Of a stretch of 64,000 bases of DNA, positions 57,001-64,000 are shown piece after piece. The notes below the pieces were generated by a model, which searched no databases, had not been told where the DNA came from, and saw only the letters and a program-made list of their open reading frames with translations. The DNA lies in assembly GCA_036510225.1 (NCBI GenBank), contig DATCEH010000022.1, forward strand, positions 59,936 through 123,935. Reading direction: 5' to 3'. The number at the start of each line of letters is the position of its first letter. Positions within the stretch are counted from its first letter, which is position 1. This DNA comes from Palsa-513 sp036510225. Lineage in GTDB: Bacteria; Actinomycetota; Thermoleophilia; Solirubrobacterales; Solirubrobacteraceae. The translations under genes and the position numbers were made by a program.

Positions 57001-57474
57001 GACGGCGTAGCGGTCGTAGAGCCCGGTGATGTGGCTGGCGCTCCGCAGGCGACGCGCCCGCCGGACGGGATCCCGGGACGCGTCCCTCGCCGGGTCGTTC
57101 GGTCCGCCCAGGTAGGCGGCGAGCGCGTGCAGCCAGGGCTCGGCGAGGCAGGCGTCGATCACCTCGAGCAGGGGCCAGACGGCCCGCTCGGGGAGCCACG
57201 GATCGAGCGCCGGGTCGATCCCGGACGCCGTCGCGACGGCGTCTCCCGAGAGTCGGCGGGGGAAGGGGAAGTCGATGTTCGCGCAGACGCCGTCCCGCCG
57301 GCCGGGGCTCGCGCCGAGCGTGCTCGACAGGCGCTGGGTCAGCCAGCGCTCCATGCCGCGGCTCGGGACGGCGACTACCTCGGGGGCGAACGGGTCGGGC
57401 AGTGGGTCGGCCAGCAGCAGGCCAAGCGCGTCGACGAGGCCGTCAGCCCGCTCGGATCGGTGAATCTGGAGCAT
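54028..57474 (-). CDS. recC: Exodeoxyribonuclease V gamma chain, RecC
   Basis: 1148 residues from ATG 57474; a GTG at 57501 would add nine. The N-terminus LVDALGLLLADPLPDPFAPE and PSRGMERWLTQRLSS are signature RecC segments, as are ANIDFPFPRRL, YDRYAVHRPEMLRAWLAGEE, IHSCHGRARQVEVLRDAI and LLGLDDGMFPRQ. RecC has degenerate helicase and nuclease folds without Walker motifs. It holds RecB and RecD together, splits the strands and reads Chi. It is the first gene of the operon. The next gene on the same strand starts about 60 bp upstream and ends there, so the rec operon has its own promoter near 57.5 kb. Confidence 0.95.
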   Translation of the reverse strand: MLQIHRSERADGLVDALGLLLADPLPDPFAPEVVAVPSRGMERWLTQRLSSTLGASPGRRDGVCANIDFPFPRRLSGDAVATASGIDPALDPWLPERAVWPLLEVIDACLAEPWLHALAAYLGGPNDPARDASRDPVRRARRLRSASHITGLYDRYAVHRPEMLRAWLAGEETDGAGHPLPDDAVWQAELWRALRRRIGEPGPAERVDAACARIRCDPDVVGLPQRVSLFGLTRLPSGLLHVLRALAAARDVHLFLLHPSPALWSGVARAREHTPHATNVVRRDEDPTADLPTNRLLASWGQDAREMQLVVAAAGDPAGDPDTVDHHHPVDHTTGSLLARIQADVRADRPAPGAPLPGEEDQRPVLDRADRSLQIHSCHGRARQVEVLRDAILHELAENPGLEPRDVIVMCPDIETFAPLIAATFGAGEVSPDDVDDPLPADGRPADLRVRLADRALLQTNPILGLVSQLMALVGARVTASEVLDLADREPVRRRFRLDDDDLAKIQDWVSTSGIRWGLDAAHRAPFKLDALPTGTWRAGLDRVLTGVAMTEDEQRLFAGVLPLDDVGSGSIDLAGRLAELVDRLETALEGLGQTQTIDAWAGAIAGAADLLSVPAPAESWQRSELQRLLDDVVREATVAGAVNPTVLAPAEVRALLADRLRGRPTRANFRTGHLTICTLVPMRSVPHRVVCLLGLDDGMFPRQAPRDGDDLMLEHPHVGDRDPRSEDRQMLLDAVLAATDRLIITYTGNDERTNTPRPPAVPVGELLDLVDETARTAERPARDQVLVRHPLQPFDPRNFASGALVRERTWSFDPVTLEGARALGQPRTQPGPFLAHPLPPALATHLELENVVRFVGHPVRAFLRQRLGISVADYSEELVDAMATELDGLGKWAVGQRLLDALLAGVEPRTASLAEIARGTLPPGALGLPVIRQVFPIAERLAGRARALVEGAPPPASIDVHVALSDGRSLTGTVPGVHGDLLLTATYSRLAAKHRLAAWVRLLALTAGHPDRHFAAASVGRGQMSAPAAIARIAPLAEDAAGRREAAVAQLESLVELYDRGMREPLPLYCLTSAAYAEAVAIDRNPLSAARRAWTSEWNFDREDRELEHQLVLGGILSFDELPADELGRNAGQLWDGLLAREVVSGR

Positions 57475-57534
57475 CGCCCGACGGTCTATAGCAGCGAGCA
57501 CCGTCGGAGAAGTGCCCCCGGCGGTGGTGCGAGC

Positions 57535-58248
57535 TCACCCCGTCGCCCCCGGGGCTCCGGGCATCAGGCTCTGGCAGGCCCGCTGGGCGCCTTGGAAGAC
57601 CGGCGAGTTCGGGTCGAGCCCGCTGCCCGGTTGCGCGTGCAAGCTCAGACTGACGCCGCCGCCCGGGCTCGTCGTCGGGTCGGGGAAGCTCGGGACGCCG
57701 TGCGAGCGCATGCAGTGCGAGAACTTGAGCAGGCCCGCGAGCGCCTTCGCCTGTTGGGCGGGGCTCGGCGGGCCGCCGCCGACGTGCAGCAGGCGCGAGC
57801 AGGTCTGCGTGGCGCTCTGGAACCGGGGTGTCCGGTTGAGGTTGCCGGTGAAGTTGAACGTGCCCTGAGCCGACGGGTCGGGGAAGCTCGGCACGCCGTG
57901 TGAGCGCACGCACGCCGCGAACTTGAGCCCGGTCGCACCCGTCACTCCGGCGATCCCGATGCTGCTGTGCGATTCGCCGCCGCCAGCGGGGCCGCCGGCC
58001 CGCGAGGCGCTCGGCCCGCTCGGCGACCCGCCCGTCGCCGGGCTCTGCGACCCGCCCGTGGCGGCGCTGTGCGACGCGTCGCCGGCCGTCGTTCCCGAGC
58101 CGAGCCGGGCGACCGAGGGACCGCTCGAGCCGCACGCCGCCAGGATCAGCGCAAGTCCGGCGACCGGCACACCGGCAAGCGCGCGTCGGCGCGGACGACC
58201 GCGCCGTCGGGCCGCGTCGATCGGTGGGGTCCGGGTTCTGTCGAGCAT
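57535..58248 (-). CDS. Lipoprotein with two CVRSHGVPSFPDP-type repeats
   Basis: 237 residues from ATG 58248, preceded by GAGGACGAG. A basic N-terminus, a hydrophobic stretch and a lipobox LAACGS make it a lipoprotein. After a Ser/Gly linker come two copies of a 60-70 residue module. Each starts (K)FAACVRSHGVPSFPDP or KFSHCMRSHGVPSFPDP and ends with a second conserved cysteine (FQSATQTCSRLL, FQGAQRACQSLM). The function is unknown; such modules occur beside adaptor/ABC exporters and two-component systems in actinobacteria, as here. Response-regulator-type direct repeats lie about 70-100 bp upstream of its start (58320-58345). Confidence 0.8.
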   Translation of the reverse strand: MLDRTRTPPIDAARRRGRPRRRALAGVPVAGLALILAACGSSGPSVARLGSGTTAGDASHSAATGGSQSPATGGSPSGPSASRAGGPAGGGESHSSIGIAGVTGATGLKFAACVRSHGVPSFPDPSAQGTFNFTGNLNRTPRFQSATQTCSRLLHVGGGPPSPAQQAKALAGLLKFSHCMRSHGVPSFPDPTTSPGGGVSLSLHAQPGSGLDPNSPVFQGAQRACQSLMPGAPGATG

Positions 58249-58319
58249 GTCTCGTCCTCTGTTCGGTGATCGCCGCATCCGCCTGAAGGCGGTTTGTACG
58301 AGAACCGTGGTAACAGGGC

Positions 58320-58345
58320 CGTAACGCCGTTATGGCGCTGTTATG
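58320..58345 (-). promoter_or_regulatory. Predicted response-regulator site, copy A
   Basis: On the minus strand, CATAAC occurs twice with an 11-bp period (58340-58345 and 58329-58334), continuing to give the 15-mer CATAACGGCGTTACG (58320-58334). Tandem 6-mers one helical turn apart are the usual OmpR/PhoP-family binding pattern. The identical 15-mer occurs at 60257-60271. The site lies upstream of the lipoprotein start and at the 3' end of the kinase gene. Confidence 0.65.
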
Positions 58346-59561
58346 CGAGCTCCGGCGGGGTCGCGACCGGCTGGAAGCGAACCTCGACCGCGAGGCCGCC
58401 GTCCTCCCCCGGACGGACGTCGAGCGACGCGTCGTGGGCCTTCGCGATCGCAGCGACGATCGACAGTCCGAGACCGTGGCCGTCATGCTCGCCGACGCGC
58501 TCGGGCGCGACGCGCTGGAACGGCTGGAGCAGCCGTTGGATCTCCTCGGCCGGCACGGCCGGACCGGTGTTCTCCACCTTCAGCGTGGGCCGGCCGTCTC
58601 GTGTCTCGACGAGGACCTGCACGCGCCCGCCGGCGATGTTGTGACGCACGGCGTTCTCGACCAGGTTCGAGATAAGTCGCTCGAGTAGACGCGCGTCGCC
58701 CGAGACCGGCGCGGGGCCAAGCCAGGCATTGAGACGCAGCCCGCGGGCGGCCGCATCCGCCTCGTGCGCGGCGACCACGCCGCCGGCGATCACGGCCAGA
58801 TCCAGCGGCGCCCGGTTATCCAGACCGCGCTGGCTGCGGGCCAGCATGAGGAGTGCGTCGATCAGCTGTTCCTGCTGCTCGCCGGCCTCGATCGCCTGCC
58901 GAGCCGTGGTCCGGAACGACTCGACCGTGGCCTGCGGATCGCCGAGCGTCATCTCGAGCAGGGCTCGCGCGACCGTCAGCGGCGTGCGCAGCTCGTGCGA
59001 CGCGTTGGCCACGAAGCGTCGCTGCGCGTCGAACGCACTCTCCAGGCGGCCGAGCAACCCGTCGATCGTGTCGCCGAGCTCCTTGAGCTCATCGCTCGGG
59101 CCGTCCAGCCCGAGGCGCTGGTGCAGGTTGTCGGCCGAGATCTGCTTGGTGGTCGCCGTCATCGCCTGCAGCGGCCGCAGAACCCGCCCGGCGACGATCA
59201 AGCCGAGCACCATCGAGATCACGGCCATCAGGGCGAGGGCGATGCCCGAGACGAGGAGCAGCTGGTGGAGATCGGAGCCGCGCTGGTTGGAGACGAGGAT
59301 CGCAGCCGGCGACCCGGCCGATCCCGCGGCGCCCGGAACCGGCGTCCCGTTGGGAAATTGAGGCGGCCCCACGAAGACCCCGGACGCATGAGTGCTCTGC
59401 GTCACCGAACGCGCGGAGGTCCCGCCGTAGATCAGCGCCAGGAGGACGGCCCCCGAGGCGAGGAAGAGCATTCCGTAGAGCAGTGTGAGCCGCCTGCGCA
59501 CGGTGGTCCGCCGGCGGCGCAGTCGCCCGGCCAGCCCGGTGGCCTTCTCCCGCAGTCGCAT
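58341..59561 (-). CDS. Sensor histidine kinase
   Basis: 406 residues from ATG 59561, 8 bp after the response regulator's stop. Span 1 (about 25-46), a short extracytoplasmic region with a Pro/Gly-rich stretch, span 2 (about 101-124) and HAMP precede HisKA, where the phospho-acceptor is His189 in ANASHELRTPL. ATPase boxes are LISNLVENAVRHN, VENTGPAVP and GHGLGLSIV. The small outer domain (about 50 residues) makes it likely to sense membrane or envelope conditions, or signals from the neighbouring lipoproteins. It forms a pair with the upstream response regulator. The last codons overlap the direct-repeat operator of the downstream lipoprotein gene. Confidence 0.93.
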   Translation of the reverse strand: MRLREKATGLAGRLRRRRTTVRRRLTLLYGMLFLASGAVLLALIYGGTSARSVTQSTHASGVFVGPPQFPNGTPVPGAAGSAGSPAAILVSNQRGSDLHQLLLVSGIALALMAVISMVLGLIVAGRVLRPLQAMTATTKQISADNLHQRLGLDGPSDELKELGDTIDGLLGRLESAFDAQRRFVANASHELRTPLTVARALLEMTLGDPQATVESFRTTARQAIEAGEQQEQLIDALLMLARSQRGLDNRAPLDLAVIAGGVVAAHEADAAARGLRLNAWLGPAPVSGDARLLERLISNLVENAVRHNIAGGRVQVLVETRDGRPTLKVENTGPAVPAEEIQRLLQPFQRVAPERVGEHDGHGLGLSIVAAIAKAHDASLDVRPGEDGGLAVEVRFQPVATPPELA

Positions 59562-59569
59562 GGCCGGCT

Positions 59570-60223
59570 TCAGATCCGGTAGCCGACCGGGGACACGGTC
59601 GTGATCAGAGGCGGGTCGCCGAGCTTGGCGCGCAGCCGGCTGACCGTCATCCGGACCGCATTCGTGAACGGGTCCGCCGCCTCGTCCCACACCCGCGCGA
59701 GGATCTGCTCGGTCGAGACGACGGCGCCCTCGGCGCCGAGCAGGAGCTCGAGCACGCCGAACTCCTTCGGGCTGAGCGCGACCGGCCGTCCCGACCGCGT
59801 GACGAGCCGGTGCGCCGAGTCCAGGCGGAGGTCCGCGTGGAGCAGCGTCGGCGGCAGCGCCGCTCGCGAGCGCCTCGCGAGCGCGCGGATCCGGGCGACG
59901 AGCTCGTCGAGGTGAAACGGCTTCGGCAGGTAGTCGTCGGCACCGAGGCCGAGGCCCTCGACGCGGTCCTCGATCGCCGCGGACGCCGTCAGCATCAGCA
60001 CCCGGCTCGGGCAGCCGTCGGCGACGATCGAGCGGCAGACGTCGTCGCCGTGCACGCCCGGCAGATCCCGGTCCAGGACGACCACGTCGTATGCGGTCAG
60101 CGCGACGTGGGCGAGCGCCTCCCGACCGTCGAAGACGACGTCGACGGCCATGCCCTCACGCCGCAGGACCGTAGCAACGGTCGCGGCGAGCCTTGGATGA
60201 TCCTCGACCAGCAGCACCCTCAT
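59570..60223 (-). CDS. OmpR-family response regulator
   Basis: 217 residues from ATG 60223. The receiver domain has acidic residues in LLVEDHP, phospho-acceptor Asp51 in VVVLDRDLPG, a TASAA switch and KPFHLDEL. The winged-helix output domain (about 125-217) has a SPKEFGVLELLLG recognition segment. It should be phosphorylated by the kinase encoded next. The CATAAC direct repeats begin 23 bp upstream of its ATG in the divergent promoter region and recur in front of the lipoprotein gene at 58.2 kb. That suggests it controls itself, both lipoproteins and the exporter. Confidence 0.93.
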   Translation of the reverse strand: MRVLLVEDHPRLAATVATVLRREGMAVDVVFDGREALAHVALTAYDVVVLDRDLPGVHGDDVCRSIVADGCPSRVLMLTASAAIEDRVEGLGLGADDYLPKPFHLDELVARIRALARRSRAALPPTLLHADLRLDSAHRLVTRSGRPVALSPKEFGVLELLLGAEGAVVSTEQILARVWDEAADPFTNAVRMTVSRLRAKLGDPPLITTVSPVGYRI

Positions 60224-60245
60224 GCTTCGAGGATGCCGGATCCCG

Positions 60246-60280
60246 CATAACAACGACATAACGGCGTTACGGCCGCGTTA
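60246..60280. promoter_or_regulatory. Predicted response-regulator site, copy B (divergent promoter)
   Basis: CATAAC at 60246-60251 and 60257-60262 (11-bp period) is followed by GGCGTTACG, giving the same 15-mer CATAACGGCGTTACG as at 58320-58334. A third, inverted half (GTTAT, 60277-60281) follows. The site lies between the response regulator (minus) and the lipoprotein/exporter operon (plus). Confidence 0.65.
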
Positions 60281-60380
60281 TCCCCGGTGTCGTAGAACGG
60301 TCGGCACGGGCCAACCAGCACGGTCGCCACGGGCCACCAGCACGTTCGTCATGGGCCACCGAGACAGGGAGATCGACGCG

Positions 60381-61058
60381 ATGAGCAGCACGGCCCGGAC
60401 ACGAAGCTGGCCCCACCGCCGGCCTCGACCAGAGCGACCGGCAGCGACGACACCGGCGCGGCGGCTTACGACACCGCGTGCGCTCCTCACGGCTGCGGCT
60501 CTGCTGAGCGTTGCGCTGGTCGCCTCGGGGTGTGGGGGCAGCTCCCCGTCGGGAGCCGTCGCGCACCTCGGCGCGGTTGGGACGACGGCGAGCGCCACGG
60601 TCCGGCCGGCCGGCTCGGCGCCGCCCAGTCCCCAGGCGGCGCTCGCCCAGCTGACGAAGTTCGCGGCCTGCGTGCGCTCACATGGGGTCCCCGACTTCCC
60701 CGATCCGCAGCTCTCCGTGAGCGGGGGCTCGGTGAAGATCAGGATGGAGGCGCCGGGCAGCGCACAGGCCGCCGGCGTCGGCTCGGCCACCTTCCAGTCC
60801 GCGCAGCAGGCGTGCAGGTCGCTGCTTCCCGCCAGCGTGAGCACCGGGGGGTCGACACCCAGCCTCGAGGTCCAGGCGCAGTACCTGAAGGCGGCGGCGT
60901 GCGTGCGCCTGCACGGCGTCCCAAACCTCCCCGACCCGACGTTCGTCGGCGGCGTTCACATCTCGCTGCCGGCCGGAGTCGATCAGAGCTCGCCGCAGGT
61001 CGTGCGGGCAGTTGCGGCCTGTAAGTCGCTGATCGCCGCTGCCACGGCCGGCAGGTAG
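60381..61058 (+). CDS. Lipoprotein with two degenerate CVRSHGVPDFPDP-type repeats
   Basis: 225 residues from ATG 60381, with AGGGAG upstream. A basic N-terminus, hydrophobic core and lipobox VASGC are followed by two modules like those of the 57.5-kb lipoprotein: FAACVRSHGVPDFPDPQ with QSAQQACRSLL, and AAACVRLHGVPNLPDP with VRAVAACKSLI. The two lipoproteins are clearly paralogous. This one heads the exporter operon, with its stop abutting the adaptor gene. A role in sensing, or in handing cargo to the exporter, is inferred from position only. Confidence 0.82.
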   Translation: MSSTARTRSWPHRRPRPERPAATTPARRLTTPRALLTAAALLSVALVASGCGGSSPSGAVAHLGAVGTTASATVRPAGSAPPSPQAALAQLTKFAACVRSHGVPDFPDPQLSVSGGSVKIRMEAPGSAQAAGVGSATFQSAQQACRSLLPASVSTGGSTPSLEVQAQYLKAAACVRLHGVPNLPDPTFVGGVHISLPAGVDQSSPQVVRAVAACKSLIAAATAGR

Positions 61059-61066
61059 TGGGCGCG

Positions 61067-62604
61067 ATGTCGTCCGCTCCCAACGACGGGCCCGACGTTG
61101 CGCTGCCCCAGGTGAGCGCCCGGCCCGACGGACGCGGCGAGGGCCGGCGCCGGTGGCCGGTCCTCGCGCTGCTGGGCGTCGTTGCGATCGCGATCGCCGT
61201 GCTCGCCGTCGAGCTCGTCGGCGGGAGCGGAGGGTCCGGCGACGGGCTGGCCGACAACGCGTCGGCGATCTCGCTGGCGAGCGTGACCCGGCAGGCCCTG
61301 TCGTCGCAGACGCAGGTCTCAGGGACGCTCGGCTACACCGGCGCCTCGAAGATCCTCGTGCCCGGCGGGGCCTCGCCGTCCACCGTGCTGAAGGCCGCCC
61401 AGTCGGTCGCGGCCGCCGAGACGTCCTCCCAGGCCGCCGCGGCGACGCTGTCAGACGACCAACGCACGCTCGCGCTCGCCCAGGCCGGCGTGTCGGCCGC
61501 GCGGGAGAAGCAGTCGGTCGACTGTGCCGGCGTCAACGCGGCCGAGACCCCACCGAGCGGCTCGTCTGCCAGCGGCGACTCGAGCTCGAGTCCGTGCTCC
61601 GGAGATCAGCAGGCGCTCGCCGCCGACCAGCAGACCCTGTCGGGCGATGCGACGAAGCTCACCGGCGACCGGGCGTCGGTCGCGATGGCCGGGACCGGGC
61701 TGGTCAACGCGCAGTCCAGTCTGTCCGCCGCGCGAGGGTCTGCGACGCTCAGCGGTCAGGGCTCGACCTTCACCTGGTTGCCGGCGGCCGGCCGGGTGAT
61801 CGCGCGGGGTCAGCGCCTCTACGCGGTCGACGGCCAGAGCGTCGTGCTGCTCTACGGGCCGGTGCTCGCCTCACGACCCTTCCAGGCCGGGATGTCCGCC
61901 GGCTCGGACGTCGGCGAGCTCAACGCGAACCTCGACGCGCTCGGCGCCGGCCGTGGGCTCGCGGGGGATGACTTCAGCTCGGCGACCGCCGCCGCGATCG
62001 CGGCGTTCCAGTCGGCGCACGGGCTGCGCGCGACCGGTCAGCTGCTGCTCGGCTCAGTCGTCTTCGAGTCGGCCGCGGTCCGCGTGACCAGCGTGACGCC
62101 GGCGCTCGGCGCGAGCGTCGCCCCCGGGCCGGTGCTCGGCATCACGTCGGCCGCGCGACTGGTCACGATCGAGCTCGACGCGGCCGACCAGGCGCTCGTC
62201 AAGGTCGGCGACGCGGTCACGATCACGCTGCCCGACAACCAGAGCACGCCGGGCAGGGTGACGTACGTCGCCAGCGTGGCCAAGGAGACCTCGAACGGCT
62301 CGGGCGGCTCTTCGCCGACGGTCTCAGTCGACGCCGTACTGAGCGATCCGGCCGCGGCGAGCGGCCTCGATCAGGCTCCGGTCGAGGTGTCGATCACGAC
62401 CGGGAGCGTCCCCAGCGCGCTGGTCGTCCCGGTCGACGCGCTGCTCGCGCTCGCCGGCGGCGGCTACGCCGTCGAGGAGGTCCCGGCCTCCGGCCCGCAC
62501 CGGCTCGTCGGGGTCAGTCTCGGCCTCTTCGACGACGCCGACGGCCTCGTCGGAGTCTCCGGCGCCGGCCTCGCCGCCGGTCAGCGCGTCGTGGTCCCAG
62601 GCCA

Positions 62605-62608
<4 letters not shown>
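61067..62608 (+). CDS. Exporter adaptor with peptidoglycan-binding domain
   Basis: 513 residues from ATG 61067 (a GTG at 61058 would add three). N-terminal membrane anchor (about 30-50), a lipoyl-type half (VTRQALSSQTQVSGTLGYTG), then a coiled-coil hairpin (about 75-220). The hairpin's tip is a Ser/Pro/Gly loop bracketed by two cysteines (Cys153 and Cys177). A peptidoglycan-binding-type (PGB_1) insert follows (VGELNANLDALGAGRG, AIAAFQSAHGLRATGQL), then the second lipoyl half and a beta-barrel domain ending AAGQRVVVPGQ. The PGB insert suggests that it reaches and holds the cell wall. It works with the ATPase encoded next (4-bp overlap). The cysteine-bracketed tip is also seen in the 8.8-kb adaptor. 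Confidence 0.85.
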
Positions 62609-63353
<745 letters not shown>

Positions 63354-63357
<4 letters not shown>

Positions 63358-64000
63358 CCCGAAACGCACGCACGCTGCCAGCGGTGCTCGGACTGATCCT
63401 GGCCGCCGGCCTGGGCGCGGCCGGCAGCCCCCTCGCGGGTCCGCCGCCGGCCGCCGGGGACACCCCGACGGCCCCGACGTCGACGCCAACCACGCCGGCC
63501 GGGTCGACCCCGACGACCCCGACCACCGACACGCCGTCATCCGGTGCGGGAGCCGACGCGGCGTGTCCGGCGTCCAACCCACCGAACGCGCTGACGCTGG
63601 TCGCGGGCAGCCCGCAGATCGCTGAGCTCGACACGCCGTTCGCCGGCGGCCTCGCGGTCGCGCTCGCCAACACCGACGGCTGCCCGGTGAGCAGCCCGGT
63701 CGCCGGCACGCCGGTCACCTTCACGGCGCCATCGAGCGGCCCGAGCGGCCGGTTCTCCGGGAGCGCGACGTCCGCGATCACGATCGGCAGCGACGCGTCC
63801 GGCTCGGCGGCGGCGCCGACGTTCACCGCGAACGGCACGGCCGGACGTTACGCGGTCACGGCGAGCTCGGCCTACGGCTCGGTCTCGTTCTCCCTGACGA
63901 ACACGGCGGCCGGGATCGCCGCGAGGATCGCGGCACTGGCGCCGACCGGCCAGTCGGCGGCCGTCACGCACGGCTACGACGACCCGCTCCGCGCGCGGTT
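63354..64000 (+). CDS. Secreted protein with Ig-like repeat, 3' end outside window
   Basis: The frame is open from ATG 63354 to the end of the window (215 codons). A signal peptide (TRNARTLPAVLGLILAAGLG) precedes a Pro/Thr linker (TPTTPAGSTPTTPTTDTP). A bacterial Ig-like (Big_1-type) domain follows, with VTFTAPSSGPSGRFSGSA and PTFTANGTAGRYAVTASS, and then AAGIAARIAALAPTG. Proteins with this module are often large envelope or surface proteins; if the permease of this exporter is encoded further on, this one may be its partner or cargo. Start and operon coupling (ATGA overlap) are clear. The function is unknown and the C-terminus is not visible. Confidence 0.75.

Overview
The window is very GC-rich, with strong third-position G/C bias in its coding frames. 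Gene content and protein style suggest a high-GC actinobacterium, most likely class Thermoleophilia (Solirubrobacter/Conexibacter-like). That placement is an inference from remembered family resemblance, not a search. The window looks like ordinary chromosome with several scars: an integrase beside a tRNA-like 3' fragment, three gene remnants and an interspersed repeat family. Genes are tightly packed and many adjacent pairs overlap by ATGA, so translational coupling is common.

Layout. 1-2.6 kb: 3' end of an SDR-type protein, a tyrosine integrase and a small LprI-like secreted protein. 2.7-7.2 kb: ROK repressor plus sugar ABC importer (binding lipoprotein, ATPase, permease). 7.6-8.8 kb: Ca2+/H+ antiporter. 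8.8-13.6 kb: MacAB-like exporter with an associated membrane protein, then tRNA-Arg(TCT) and a PadR regulator. 14.5-16.6 kb: small ORF, then a MerR/Mop-type regulator divergent from a protein I do not recognise. 16.9-24 kb: NHL-repeat secreted protein, MDR dehydrogenase, large membrane protein, HAD hydrolase, GtrA protein. 24-33.4 kb: envelope glycosyltransferases, MOSC protein and truncated haemoglobin, and a two-component system. 33.5-35.3 kb: secreted protein, tRNA-His, small secreted protein. 35.4-38.3 kb: TetR-controlled redox operon facing a dead quinone-reductase gene. 38.3-46.4 kb: PP2C phosphatase, DsbA-like protein, DoxX protein, CoxD-like AAA ATPase, sulfurtransferase and a broken persulfide-dioxygenase gene. 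46.6-57.5 kb: Mrr-like nuclease, small membrane protein and a complete recC-recB-recD operon. 57.5-64 kb: two repeat-domain lipoproteins, a two-component system and a second exporter (adaptor, ATPase, start of a large secreted protein).

The most interesting unexplained structures are four. (1) At least four long copies plus one short copy of a roughly 200-300 bp repeat centred on a TGASTCA-type palindrome. (2) A shared CATAAC-N5-CATAAC site in front of both the 58-kb lipoprotein and the 60-kb response regulator/exporter genes, which defines a small predicted regulon. (3) A collapsed second copy of the 848-codon membrane-protein gene at 28.3 kb. (4) Two exporter adaptors whose coiled-coil hairpins each carry a low-complexity tip bracketed by two cysteines. 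I found no CRISPR array, no complete insertion sequence and no recognisable anti-phage cassette.
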